A stretch of DNA of 64,000 nt from an uncultured Eubacteriales bacterium (GCA_905207235.1 CAJLKN010000010.1:1-64000), one strand, 5' to 3'; positions 1-7,661 are shown, numbered from the stretch's first letter. The notes: generated by a model from the sequence alone, not told the origin. Numbers and translations: made by a program.

Positions 1-87
1 TTAAATTTTATTAATAGTTCTTTCATAACTTTCACCACAATAATTCCTAGTTATTTTAATGAAGCAGGAATAGTAGAAAGAGTTTAA
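1..87 (+). CDS. 3' end of an unidentified gene (partial)
   Basis: An open frame enters the window and stops at a TAA at 85-87, giving 28 residues that end in FNEAGIVERV. The frame is short and the DNA is AT-rich, so it may be chance. No motif is visible and I do not recognise it. If real, it is the C-terminus of a gene lying mostly to the left of the window. Confidence 0.3.
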   Translation, partial: LNFINSSFITFTTIIPSYFNEAGIVERV

Positions 88-114
88 TGAATTTTATAAA
101 ACCAATAAAAAGGC

Positions 115-190
115 TTGACAAACGGGCGTATGCGTAGTAAACGCATACGCCCGTTTGTTTTAATTCAAACGGGCGTATGCGTAGTAGAAT
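115..190 (+). promoter_or_regulatory. Promoter/operator region with three copies of a palindromic arm
   Basis: A TTGACA at 115-120 is a perfect -35 box. A 17-bp arm starting at 119 is followed after five bases by its exact reverse complement (141-157), so 119-157 forms a strong hairpin. The left arm recurs in direct orientation at 166-182, followed by the same four bases. The hairpin sits where a -10 box would be expected, and only a poor -10 (TAAACG, 138-143) fits the 17-bp spacing. A better -10, TAGAAT at 185-190, follows the third copy. The arrangement suggests repressor sites over the promoter of the next four genes. A weak terminator of the preceding gene is the alternative. Confidence 0.5.
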
Positions 191-209
191 AAGACAAAAG
201 GAGTAAAAA

Positions 210-722
210 ATGGCAAAAGTAGAGAGTTTTGACGGACTGATAAGTTCTATTCAGGAAGCATTTTTGTCCGTCAACAGGCTGGCGGAAAATCAGCACCTTG
301 AGGCGCTGCATGAATTTCTGGAAGAGGACGGCAGTCCCAAAACCATGCGAATAAAATATCCCTATTTCAACGATGACGGAGATGTGGACTATCGCTTTGT
401 CGAAGTACCGCAGCTCTGCCTCATTCCCGTGTCCACGCTGAAGCTTAGCGAAGTGAGCGTCGACTTCAAGGTAAAGCTGTCGGCGGAAATAAGCCTTAAA
501 AAGGACGAAAACGAAGAAACGCAGACCGTTGCGTTCTCGGAGGAAGAGGATAAAAAGCCTATTCCGCGCATTCCGAAAAGGCGTAACAGAATGGGCTTCA
601 TTCCCGGTTTCCGACAAAAACAGGACGACAGCTATGCAAACATAACGTTGAAATTCAACGCGGAGGAAGCGCCCGAAGGCATGCTAAGAATTCGCGATGA
701 AATGATAAAAATATTGCCTTAA
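210..722 (+). CDS. DUF2589-type protein, divergent copy
   Basis: A 170-residue soluble protein with no signal peptide, starting eight bases after an AAAGGAG site. It has the same layout as the next gene: an N-terminal amphipathic helix beginning LISSIQEAF, a central beta-rich stretch (LIPVSTLKLSEVSVDFKV, about residues 73-90), a charged middle, and a C-terminal PEGMLRIRDEMIKIL that matches PEGLMRMLDIISSAV in its neighbour. I therefore read it as a second, diverged member of the DUF2589 family. No catalytic residues are apparent and the function of the family is unknown to me. Sixteen bases separate it from the next gene, so the two are surely cotranscribed. Together they may form a paired or multimeric assembly. 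Confidence 0.6.
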   Translation: MAKVESFDGLISSIQEAFLSVNRLAENQHLEALHEFLEEDGSPKTMRIKYPYFNDDGDVDYRFVEVPQLCLIPVSTLKLSEVSVDFKVKLSAEISLKKDENEETQTVAFSEEEDKKPIPRIPKRRNRMGFIPGFRQKQDDSYANITLKFNAEEAPEGMLRIRDEMIKILP

Positions 723-737
723 AAGGAGGACTTTATT

Positions 738-1334
738 ATGGCAGAAACAATAGCTAATCAATTCAGCGGACTTGATATGGCGGCGCTTATAGGCGGACCG
801 CTTAAAGCTGCGTGTGACGCGCAGACAATGCTTGCTCGTTCGACGCTCAACTTCATAGAAGAGGTGGGACTTGAAGCGCCTGACGCAAACGGTGTCAGAA
901 AAGTGCGCACGGCAAACTTTTCGTTCGACAGGGCGGCGGAACAGAGCGAGGAAGGAAAATCAGCGAGCGAAAGGGTGGAGATGAACGTCCCCCTGCTTGC
1001 AATCGTAAACGTACCCGCGCTATCGATAGACGTGGTGGACGTTACGTTCGACATGGAAGTAAAGTCGTCCACATCTTCCGAATCGTCCAGCGATAAAAAC
1101 GGCGAACTTGAAGCAAATGCAGGACTCAAGATAGGTCCTTTCTCAATGAATGTCAAGATAAAGGGAGCAATCGCCTGCCACGAAAAGAACACCCGTTCAA
1201 GCGACAATTCGGCAAAGTATCATGTTCAGGTGCATGCAAGCCAGCAAAAAACGCCCGAAGGTCTTATGCGCATGCTAGACATAATTTCGAGTGCAGTTGC
1301 ACCTTCGTCAGTAAGTAGAAACGATGCGGCATAA
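738..1334 (+). CDS. DUF2589 family protein
   Basis: A 198-residue cytoplasmic protein preceded by AAAAGGAGG. It shows the family's recognisable features: an opening LIGGPLKAACDAQ, a SFDR segment near residue 55, the central VPLLAIVNVPALSIDVVDVT (about 82-101), a serine-rich linker, and an ENTRSSDNSAKYHVQVHA segment leading into PEGLMRMLDII. No active site is evident. It sits between the diverged DUF2589 copy and a small unknown protein, with a nuclease gene at the end of the operon. The context suggests an assembly factor, shell or carrier for the nuclease, but that is inference. Base composition here is closer to the core genome than that of the following nuclease gene. Confidence 0.75.
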   Translation: MAETIANQFSGLDMAALIGGPLKAACDAQTMLARSTLNFIEEVGLEAPDANGVRKVRTANFSFDRAAEQSEEGKSASERVEMNVPLLAIVNVPALSIDVVDVTFDMEVKSSTSSESSSDKNGELEANAGLKIGPFSMNVKIKGAIACHEKNTRSSDNSAKYHVQVHASQQKTPEGLMRMLDIISSAVAPSSVSRNDAA

Positions 1335-1337
1335 TAG

Positions 1338-1589
1338 ATGATATATTCATTGACGGACTATCGGTTTGTTGTCCGTTACGTGGTAGGCAATCGCGACGCC
1401 GAAAAGCTGCCCGATGAAAAGGTAATGGAAAAGCAGATGAAAGAGCTCAACGAAGCGCTTTCGCGCGGAGGAAGGATAATCGCTCAGGAAAAGAATTTTT
1501 TTATCCTGAACATCGGCGAACATCAGGTGGTTTCGCAGTACATTGTTTACCACGTCGGCTTTGAACGCAAACCATATTGGATAAAATAA
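1338..1589 (+). CDS. Small protein of unknown function in the DUF2589/nuclease cassette
   Basis: An 83-residue protein that begins three bases after the DUF2589 gene stops. No good ribosome site is visible, which suggests translational coupling. It has a charged helical middle (KLPDEKVMEKQMKELNEAL) flanked by aromatic beta-like stretches, and it has no membrane segment or metal motif. I do not recognise it. Its place directly before the nuclease gene, with a ribosome site for the nuclease overlapping its stop, makes an immunity or adaptor role for the nuclease possible but unproven. Confidence 0.6.
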   Translation: MIYSLTDYRFVVRYVVGNRDAEKLPDEKVMEKQMKELNEALSRGGRIIAQEKNFFILNIGEHQVVSQYIVYHVGFERKPYWIK

Positions 1590-1600
1590 AGGAGAACAGA

Positions 1601-2317
1601 ATGAAAATTAATTTTTTAACATGGAACATGCAGGGAGCATTTAATGATGGCAGTGATTTTTCAAGCAAACGCAGTGTAATATATGCTAATCTAAAACCCG
1701 AGGCTGTAAATATCATAGCCATACAGGAGGCAGGTTCTCCCCAAAGTTCGCCGCTTATCAAAGATACAGAGAGCGACGGCACGATAACCTTTAAAATAGG
1801 GCGAGAAAATGTGCAGTTTTATTGTGATTATTGTGAGGATATGTTGGCTTCAGAGGATGGTAAGCGGTGCACAACGATGCTTTTAGTAGAAAAATGTAAG
1901 CCAATAATCGACATAGCGTTTTATACAACCGATTTGCACGGAGGAACGCGTCCCATGCTGTGTGCTGACGTTGCGTTCGCAGACGGAAGCGTTTATACGT
2001 TTGCAAGCAAACATTGCATAGCAGACTCTTCACAGTCAATTTCAGAATTGAATGGCGATTTGAAAGAAATTAAAAAGAAAACCTATTTTGTAGGCGGAGA
2101 TTTTAATTGTCCCAAGTATCAAATAAATTTTATTAACATAAAAACATATTCAAACGGCAAGCCAACTCAAGGACCTAAATTATCGGAAAAGGTAAATTTA
2201 TATGATTATTTCATATCCAATGTCGATGTAACATCTTCATTGATATATCCTGAAGTTAATGGTATAGAGAGCCTTTTAAGCGACCATATCCCTGCACGAA
2301 TAGAATTTGAATTGTAA
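1601..2317 (+). CDS. CdtB-like DNase I-fold nuclease (endonuclease/exonuclease/phosphatase family)
   Basis: A 238-residue metal-dependent phosphoesterase. I chose ATG 1601 because AAAGGAGAA lies at the right distance, although an in-frame ATG occurs at 1577. Family landmarks appear in order: TWNMQGA at 6-12, the metal-binding Glu in IAIQEAGSPQSSP near 40-50, GTRPMLC near 115, a catalytic-type His in ASKHCIA near 136, GGDFN near 166 and SDHIPA near 228. The wording TWNMQG, QEAGS and RP...H matches the cytolethal distending toxin subunit B branch better than exonuclease III or sphingomyelinase. There is no secretion signal, so it probably acts in the cytoplasm or is exported by an unusual route. 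It is the last gene of the DUF2589 cassette and is followed by a strong terminator. Confidence 0.75.
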   Translation: MKINFLTWNMQGAFNDGSDFSSKRSVIYANLKPEAVNIIAIQEAGSPQSSPLIKDTESDGTITFKIGRENVQFYCDYCEDMLASEDGKRCTTMLLVEKCKPIIDIAFYTTDLHGGTRPMLCADVAFADGSVYTFASKHCIADSSQSISELNGDLKEIKKKTYFVGGDFNCPKYQINFINIKTYSNGKPTQGPKLSEKVNLYDYFISNVDVTSSLIYPEVNGIESLLSDHIPARIEFEL

Positions 2318-2328
2318 TAAAAATTAAG

Positions 2329-2368
2329 AAGCTGCCCCTAAGACTTTTAGCCTTGGGGGCAGCTTTAT
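2329..2368 (+). terminator. Rho-independent terminator of the DUF2589/nuclease operon
   Basis: A 10-bp perfect stem (2329-2338 with 2356-2365), extended by further partial pairing in the loop, is followed by a short T-rich tract. It lies between the nuclease gene and the convergent recombinase gene and could serve both directions. Confidence 0.75.
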
Positions 2369-2384
2369 TCTCGGATAAAAATAA

Positions 2385-3269
2385 TTAAAGTTTATTTCTG
2401 TAATTAAATTTTTTAAGGACTTGCTTTTTTCGGTTTGTTGTGACCTCGGTGTAAATCTGTGTCGTTGCTACGCTTGAGTGCCCTAATATTTCCTGAACAG
2501 AGCGGAGGTCTGCTCCGTTTGCAAGTAAGTTTGTTGCAAAAGTATGTCTTAGATAGTGAGGAGTGGACTTAACTGAAAGTTGAGCTTTCTTTATGTATTT
2601 TGAATATATATCTTCTATTCCGTGAATGGTGATGGGGTTGCCATATCGGTTTAAGAAAAGATGTGAGCCGCCTTCTTTTTTTCGTTCTTTAATAAGTACG
2701 GTAAGTCTGCTCCATGTAATAGGGGAGGAAATGTAAATAAGCCTTTGCTTGCGACCCTTGCCGTGGATAAGAAGAGTGTGCTCTGTGAGAATAATATCGT
2801 TTAAAGTAAGCGTTGCCGCTTCACCTATCCTTATGCCGGTACTTATTAAAAGATCCATTAAAGCGGCATCGCGGGTTAGTGTTTTTTTTGCAAAAGGAGA
2901 TAGGGTATCACAGTCAACATTAAAACAATCCAAAATTTTTGAAATGTCTTTAATTGGCAGTGTTTTGGGGAGCTTTTTTTCTTGCTTAAAACGAAATTTT
3001 AGCTTATTGAAAGGCGAGCAGTCAATTATGCCGCTGTCGGTCAGGTAATTATAATAGTTTTTAAGCGTAATGATTTTTCGTCTGATAGAGGTGTCTTTAA
3101 GTTTAAGAGTAAGGCTAAGATATGATATATAAGCACAAATGTCGGGATTAAGTTCGTTTTTTTCGAATTCAAAAAATAATTTAAGGTCGCTCCGGTATGC
3201 TTTCAAAGTTTTGTCTGACAGATTTTTTGTTGCATACAGATAATTGATAAATTTTTCGCTGTTATTCAT
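2385..3269 (-). CDS. Tyrosine recombinase (XerC/D-like), probable inversion-switch recombinase
   Basis: A 294-residue site-specific recombinase. An N-terminal SAM-like core-binding domain (about 1-85, FINYLYATKNLSDKTLKAYRSD) precedes the catalytic domain. The catalytic residues are visible: Arg in STGIRIGEA near 145, the HYLRHTFA box near 238, LGHSS near 262 and the nucleophile Tyr in TTQIYTEV near 272. The length is typical of XerC/D-like integrases. The gene starts behind GGAGAA and is transcribed away from a pair of genes bounded by a perfect 31-bp inverted repeat. The obvious inference is that it inverts that segment. It is not the host XerC or XerD by context, because it sits alone in accessory DNA. 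Confidence 0.85.
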   Translation of the reverse strand: MNNSEKFINYLYATKNLSDKTLKAYRSDLKLFFEFEKNELNPDICAYISYLSLTLKLKDTSIRRKIITLKNYYNYLTDSGIIDCSPFNKLKFRFKQEKKLPKTLPIKDISKILDCFNVDCDTLSPFAKKTLTRDAALMDLLISTGIRIGEAATLTLNDIILTEHTLLIHGKGRKQRLIYISSPITWSRLTVLIKERKKEGGSHLFLNRYGNPITIHGIEDIYSKYIKKAQLSVKSTPHYLRHTFATNLLANGADLRSVQEILGHSSVATTQIYTEVTTNRKKQVLKKFNYRNKL

Positions 3270-3297
3270 AATTTTTTCTCCAATGTTAAATTTACTA

Positions 3298-3326
3298 TTG
3301 AAAATTATACCAAAATATGGTAAAAT
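3298..3326 (+). promoter_or_regulatory. Strong fixed promoter of the inversion switch, overlapping the divergent recombinase promoter
   Basis: TTGAAA (3298-3303), exactly 17 bp, TAAAAT (3321-3326) points rightward with its expected start near 3333, right at the border of the inverted repeat. On the opposite strand an extended -10 (TGG then TATAAT, 3309-3304) lies within the spacer and points toward the recombinase gene. RNA polymerase could therefore hardly use both at once. The rightward promoter is outside the repeat and would not move on inversion. Confidence 0.75.
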
Positions 3327-3334
3327 ATCTTTAA

Positions 3335-3365
3335 AATAACTAACAATTATTTGAGGATTTGTATG
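3335..3365 (+). repeat. Left inverted repeat (31 bp, perfect) containing a start codon
   Basis: These 31 bases, starting AATAACTAAC and ending GATTTGTATG, occur as an exact reverse complement at 5043-5073. They include a GAGGA ribosome site and the ATG (3363-3365) of the gene that follows. Bases on both sides of the two copies differ, so the identity ends sharply. This is the expected look of a recombination site kept identical by inversion. Confidence 0.85.
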
Positions 3366-4346
3366 TTAGGCAGTAGCTTTTCTGTTAAAAGAATAATTAA
3401 TACCCAAGATAAAGATTACATTAAAAGCTTATCTGTTTATAATCGTTCTACACCGGTATGTATAAAAACTAATTCAAATGAAATTACATATTGGATAGAT
3501 AATAAAAATGATAAATTTCAATCATACGTTTTTTCATTATTTATAAAAAATATCAATGTTGGATTTGCCATGACATCTTTCTTGAAAAGAAAGAAAATCC
3601 TTATAATAGATTATTTGGCTTTGGATGAAAAATATAAAAATAACACTGTATTCCTTTCATTTTTTACTTTAATACAGCTATATTTCAATGAATTTAAATT
3701 AGACATAAATTATATCATGGTTGAAATTAGCAATAAAAATAATGGCACAGATATTGACAAAGAAAGTCAATTATTCTTAAAGTTCCTTTGTTTGGAAGAC
3801 TTTTATAAAATTAATTATGAGTACACTTCTCTTCCGCTAGGAATTAATAATACTGAAAGTTGTTTCAACGCATTTTTATATATAAAGTCTGCAGATAAAC
3901 AACACAGTATTAATAAAGAAACTTTTTTAAGTTTTGTTGATTGTCTATATACAGATTATTACCTGGAATGGTATAAACCTTTTTTTGATTTAGAAAAAAT
4001 CACTGCTTATCAGAATAACATTAGCGAATGCATACATAATTTAGAAGATTCTATACCTGATAATTCATTTATAACGCTGGATTTTTCTTGTTGCAGAGAA
4101 ATAGATCCTGAAGACAACTTTTCTGTAAATAATAATATTCCTCTTAATAAACACAAAAGTAAAAATTTTTATATTTTCTTATTTATAATCCTACTTTTAT
4201 CGCCAATTCCAATTATTTGGGGATATAATTTTGTTTTGGAAAAATTAGGAATACATATTACTTCAGTAAATGCTATACTTGGTGCTGTTATTAGTACTAT
4301 ATTCACAGCAATAATAACTATTTTTATCGGAAAAAAACATTTATGA
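3363..4346 (+). CDS. GNAT-like protein with C-terminal membrane hairpin (switch gene A, currently facing the promoter)
   Basis: A 327-residue protein starting at the ATG inside the left inverted repeat. The N-terminal half has a stretch like the acetyl-CoA-binding region of GNAT acetyltransferases (FAMTSFLKRKKILIIDYLAL, near 66-85, then a helix), but the usual Q/RxxGxG/A is not clear. The C-terminus holds two hydrophobic segments, about 267-285 and 302-323, suggesting it is anchored in the membrane with its enzyme domain in the cytoplasm. Its stop overlaps the end of the convergent methyltransferase gene by six bases. It lies next to the fixed promoter in the orientation given here, so it would be the expressed partner. 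The function is otherwise unknown. Confidence 0.6.
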   Translation: MLGSSFSVKRIINTQDKDYIKSLSVYNRSTPVCIKTNSNEITYWIDNKNDKFQSYVFSLFIKNINVGFAMTSFLKRKKILIIDYLALDEKYKNNTVFLSFFTLIQLYFNEFKLDINYIMVEISNKNNGTDIDKESQLFLKFLCLEDFYKINYEYTSLPLGINNTESCFNAFLYIKSADKQHSINKETFLSFVDCLYTDYYLEWYKPFFDLEKITAYQNNISECIHNLEDSIPDNSFITLDFSCCREIDPEDNFSVNNNIPLNKHKSKNFYIFLFIILLLSPIPIIWGYNFVLEKLGIHITSVNAILGAVISTIFTAIITIFIGKKHL

Positions 4347-5045
4347 TTTTATACACTTAAACAAAACGTTATTAGCGTGTTTTTTAAAAAAAGTATGCCT
4401 TAGAATATAATCATATTTGCAAAATTTTGCTGATTTGTTTTCATCTAAACAATTACTATAAGCGTATGCACTTAATATATGGAAACGATAATCATCAACG
4501 ACTTTAAATCCATATTGTTTTAATATTGCTTTTATATAATCAGGAGAATAAATCCATTGCTTCCAGTAATCTCCAAAGTATTTTAAGTTGACAACTTCAG
4601 CGGATTTTTTATAGTATTTGAATTTCCTGTGTTCATATCCGAAACTGCTTTCAAATTCTAAATATAAAATACCATTATTTTTTATTACTCTATCAAATTC
4701 TGATATAACAGCAACAGCATCGCAATAATTAATGACACTGCCAACACAAATAATATAGTCAAACAATTTGTTATTTTGCGGTAAGATTTCTATCGAACCC
4801 ACAGAATAATCCTTAAAATGATTAATCTTATTTTCGGCTAAATCCCTATGATGCATATTAATTTTTAAACCATAGTCATTGCCTCCTGAACCGGCATTCA
4901 GAGTATAGGTATTGGGGAGAAAAGTTTGTTTATTTAAATATTTTTCAATTTGCGATTTTGAGTACAGATGCCATTTATCATTATTTGGCCAGACATTTTC
5001 AACGCTTTCATATAATTTTTGAATTTCATCTTGATTTATATTCAT
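4341..5045 (-). CDS. Class I SAM-dependent methyltransferase (switch gene B, silent orientation)
   Basis: A 234-residue protein with a Rossmann methyltransferase core: glycine-rich motif I in TLNAGSGGNDYG (about 52-63), an acidic motif II region (MHHRDLAE), motif IV-like FDYIICVGSVINYCD near 94-108, and ILYLEFESSF near 129. It resembles small-molecule or protein methyltransferases rather than DNA methyltransferases, since there is no DPPY or NPPF motif. The start ATG lies in the right inverted repeat and has exactly the same ribosome site as gene A. No comparably good promoter is seen on its own side. Inversion of 3335-5073 would place it behind the promoter at 3298. Confidence 0.75.
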   Translation of the reverse strand: MNINQDEIQKLYESVENVWPNNDKWHLYSKSQIEKYLNKQTFLPNTYTLNAGSGGNDYGLKINMHHRDLAENKINHFKDYSVGSIEILPQNNKLFDYIICVGSVINYCDAVAVISEFDRVIKNNGILYLEFESSFGYEHRKFKYYKKSAEVVNLKYFGDYWKQWIYSPDYIKAILKQYGFKVVDDYRFHILSAYAYSNCLDENKSAKFCKYDYILRHTFFKKHANNVLFKCIKS

Positions 5046-5073
5046 ACAAATCCTCAAATAATTGTTAGTTATT
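5043..5073 (-). repeat. Right inverted repeat (31 bp, perfect) containing a start codon
   Basis: Exact reverse complement of 3335-3365. It contains the ribosome site and the ATG (5045-5043) of the methyltransferase gene. The flanking DNA to its right has no TTGAAA-17-TAAAAT promoter like the one beside the left copy. Confidence 0.85.
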
Positions 5074-5108
5074 GTATATAAAATAAATTGTAAAATTACT
5101 TTAATAGT

Positions 5109-5146
5109 GACAGTGGGGAGGGCAAAATAATGCCCTCCTCACTGTC
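5109..5146 (+). terminator. Hairpin closing the inversion switch
   Basis: A 16-bp stem with one mismatch (5109-5124 with 5131-5146) and a six-base loop, followed by AT-rich sequence without a clean T-run. It lies 36 bp outside the right repeat, so transcripts from the fixed promoter would stop here in either orientation after passing through the second gene in antisense. Confidence 0.5.
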
Positions 5147-5463
5147 GGATAATTATATTTATTAAGTACCAATATGCCTATAACGAAATATGCATTTTAT
5201 ATTTGTAATTAAATTGTATGTAAAATACCTATAAAATTGACAGATACAATCAGTAGCAAATAAAAACAATCAACAATAGTCCGTATTTATAATTATTTCG
5301 GCAATATTATTGCTTTTAATTTTTACCTATGTTATAATTCAGTCAGGTAATTTACAAAATATAACAAATGCGATTATGCGACAAAGGTTTAAAAAGTCAA
5401 CCTCTGCCGCTATTATGCATTTAAATTTTTTGTAAAGATATAAAAGTTCACAAGGGACTTCTC
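5147..5463 (+). promoter_or_regulatory. Leader and promoter of the polysaccharide locus
   Basis: No gene is seen here. The best promoter is TTGCTT (5310-5315), 17 bp, TATAAT (5333-5338) with an extended -10 TGT, giving a leader of about 120 nt before the first glycosyltransferase. The leader contains a short AGGTT/AACCT hairpin near 5386-5404 of unclear meaning. A TTGACA near 5236 has no good partner. Confidence 0.55.
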
Positions 5464-6573
5464 ATGAAAATATTAATGATCGGGCACAAGTACGTCCCTT
5501 CGAGAGAGGGTGGCGTAGAAATAGTGGTTGAAAACCTTGCAACGCGAATGGCGGCGCTGGGACATGAGGTTACTCTCTTTAACCGCAAGCGCAAGGAATA
5601 CGAACCTATTTCAGAGTATAAAGGCTGTAAGGTTGAAAATATATTTACAGTCAATAAGCGTTCGCTCGATGCTATTGTCTATGCCTTTTTTGCTACGTTA
5701 AAAGCGAGAAAGATGATGAAAAAAGGACAGGCGGATATAGTTCATTATCATGCAGAAGGACCTTGTTTTTTTCTCAATCTTTTGCCAAAAAAGAAAAAGC
5801 GCAATGGCGCGAAAGTGGTGGTTACCATTCATGGACTAGACTGGCAAAGGGGTAAATGGGGCGGTCTTGCCGCAAAAATTCTGCTTTCAGGTGAAAAGAA
5901 AGCCGTCAAGTACGCCGACGAAATAATAGTTTTATCTCATAATAATAAAACTTACTTCAAAGGCACTTACGGAAGAGATACGAAATATATTCCAAACGGA
6001 ATACAGACGCCTCAGCTTCACTCGCCTGAAATAATAAAGCAAAAGTATGGGCTTGGTTTTAACGACTACATACTTTTCCTTGCGCGAATTGTGCCGGAAA
6101 AGGGTCTTCATTATCTTATAGAAGCATGGAAAAAAGTTGTTGAAGAGACGGGTACGATAAAAAAGCTGGTAATTGCAGGTGGTTCTTCACACAGCGACGA
6201 GTACTATGAAAGTATCTGCAAAATGTGCGAGGGAGACAAATCTATTATAATGACGGGGTTTGTGCAGGGGCAGGAGCTGTACGAGCTTTATTCAAATGCG
6301 TATCTGTACGTGTTGCCTTCGGATATTGAAGGTATGCCCATGAGCCTTTTGGAAGCTCTTTCATACGGCAATGTTTGCCTTGTTTCAGATATACCTGAAA
6401 ATACAGAAGTTATTAACGAAAATTGCTATGTTTTCCGCCGCGGCGATGTTGACAGATTGCGTCATCAGATAAAGAAGATATTAAGCCTTAATCTTACGAC
6501 GCACAGCAATATGGTAATCCCCTATACTTGGGACGAAGTCGTTGAAAAAACTATTGAAGTTTATAAGAGATAA
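5464..6573 (+). CDS. GT4-family glycosyltransferase
   Basis: A 369-residue retaining glycosyltransferase of the GT-B fold. The N-terminal acceptor domain opens with LMIGHKYVPSREGGVE, typical of GT4 enzymes. The donor-sugar domain shows ARIVPEKGLHYLIEAW near residue 207 and the EX7E-like nucleotide-sugar motif EGMPMSLLEALSYG near 288. It transfers a sugar from a nucleotide donor to a lipid-linked glycan in the cytoplasm. It is the first gene of the polysaccharide locus, behind an AAGGGA site, and is noticeably less AT-rich than the genes after 6576. It may thus have a different history from the rest of the cluster. Confidence 0.85.
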   Translation: MKILMIGHKYVPSREGGVEIVVENLATRMAALGHEVTLFNRKRKEYEPISEYKGCKVENIFTVNKRSLDAIVYAFFATLKARKMMKKGQADIVHYHAEGPCFFLNLLPKKKKRNGAKVVVTIHGLDWQRGKWGGLAAKILLSGEKKAVKYADEIIVLSHNNKTYFKGTYGRDTKYIPNGIQTPQLHSPEIIKQKYGLGFNDYILFLARIVPEKGLHYLIEAWKKVVEETGTIKKLVIAGGSSHSDEYYESICKMCEGDKSIIMTGFVQGQELYELYSNAYLYVLPSDIEGMPMSLLEALSYGNVCLVSDIPENTEVINENCYVFRRGDVDRLRHQIKKILSLNLTTHSNMVIPYTWDEVVEKTIEVYKR

Positions 6574-6575
6574 TA

Positions 6576-7661
6576 ATGATACGTATTCTACAATGTGTTA
6601 ACGATATGCACCGTGCCGGGCTTGAAACTATGCTTATGAATTATTACAGGCATATTGACAGGTCGCAGATACAATTTGATTTTTTGACGCATCGTCCGAA
6701 TAAAAGTGATTACGATGAAGAAATAATTTCAATGGGTGGTAAAGTATATTACGCTCCAAGGCTTTATCCCCAGAAATATCCCAAATATTTTAAATGGATG
6801 AAAAACTTTTTTGCTGAACATCCTGAGTATAAGATAGTTCATTCGCATATTGATACAATGAGTTATCTTCCTTTAAAGGCAGCAAAAAATGCTGGTGTTC
6901 CTATAAGAATTGCTCATAGCCATAATACGTCTGTAGATAAAGATTTTAAGTATATATTAAAAATGTATTTTAAAATGCGCATAAATAGTGTAGCAACAAA
7001 CAGGCTGGCTTGTGGATATGAAGCGGGAAAATTTCTTTTTGGTAATAGGCATTTTGATGTTATACCAAATGCAGTAGAGGCTGAAAAGTTTTATTTCAAT
7101 CAACAAATAAGAGACAAGAAACGAGCAGAACTTGATCTTGAAAACAAGTTTGTAGTTGGACATGTAGGAAGAATTTCATATCAGAAAAATCATAAATTTC
7201 TGATAAAAATATTCAATGAAATTTTGAAAAAAGAACCAAATTCAATATTATTGTTAGTTGGTGTTGGTGATAAAGAGCAGGAAGTAAGAACTCAGGTTAA
7301 CGAATTGGGTTTGACGGATAAAGTTAAATTTCTTGGCAACAGAAGTGATGTAAGTGAGCTTTATCAGGCGATGGATGTGTTTGTCCTCCCCTCTCTCTTT
7401 GAAGGAATTCCGGTTGTCGGCGTTGAGGCACAATTCGCTGATTTGCCTTGTATCTTTTCAGATAATACTCCAAGCGAGGTAAAGTTCAATCACAAAACTA
7501 AATTCATAGGATTGGACAAGTCACCAGAGGTTTGGTCAAATGAAGTAATCTCTGTATCAAATAATACTTCTCGAACAAACAATCGAGAGGATATTATAAA
7601 CAGTAGGTATGATATAAAAACAGCGCATACTATTTTAGAAAATTATTATTTAAAATTATAA
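6576..7661 (+). CDS. GT4-family glycosyltransferase, EpsF-like
   Basis: A 361-residue GT-B enzyme that begins two bases after the previous stop. The opening RILQCVNDMHRAGLETMLMN is typical of the EpsF/CapM branch of GT4. The C-terminal domain has VGRISYQKNHKFLI near 195 and EGIPVVGVEAQFADLP near 275, where glutamates hold the nucleotide sugar. It should extend the repeat unit in the cytoplasm. The acceptor and sugar cannot be read from the sequence. Confidence 0.85.
   Translation: MIRILQCVNDMHRAGLETMLMNYYRHIDRSQIQFDFLTHRPNKSDYDEEIISMGGKVYYAPRLYPQKYPKYFKWMKNFFAEHPEYKIVHSHIDTMSYLPLKAAKNAGVPIRIAHSHNTSVDKDFKYILKMYFKMRINSVATNRLACGYEAGKFLFGNRHFDVIPNAVEAEKFYFNQQIRDKKRAELDLENKFVVGHVGRISYQKNHKFLIKIFNEILKKEPNSILLLVGVGDKEQEVRTQVNELGLTDKVKFLGNRSDVSELYQAMDVFVLPSLFEGIPVVGVEAQFADLPCIFSDNTPSEVKFNHKTKFIGLDKSPEVWSNEVISVSNNTSRTNNREDIINSRYDIKTAHTILENYYLKL

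Noticed and set aside
119..186. Possible start of a CRISPR array
   Set aside because: Only three arms, one of them inverted, with unequal spacing and no cas genes; operator or terminator is the better reading.
5236..5265. TTGACA before the polysaccharide locus as main promoter
   Set aside because: The -10 at 17 bp (ATAAAA) is poor; the extended -10 promoter at 5310-5338 is better placed.
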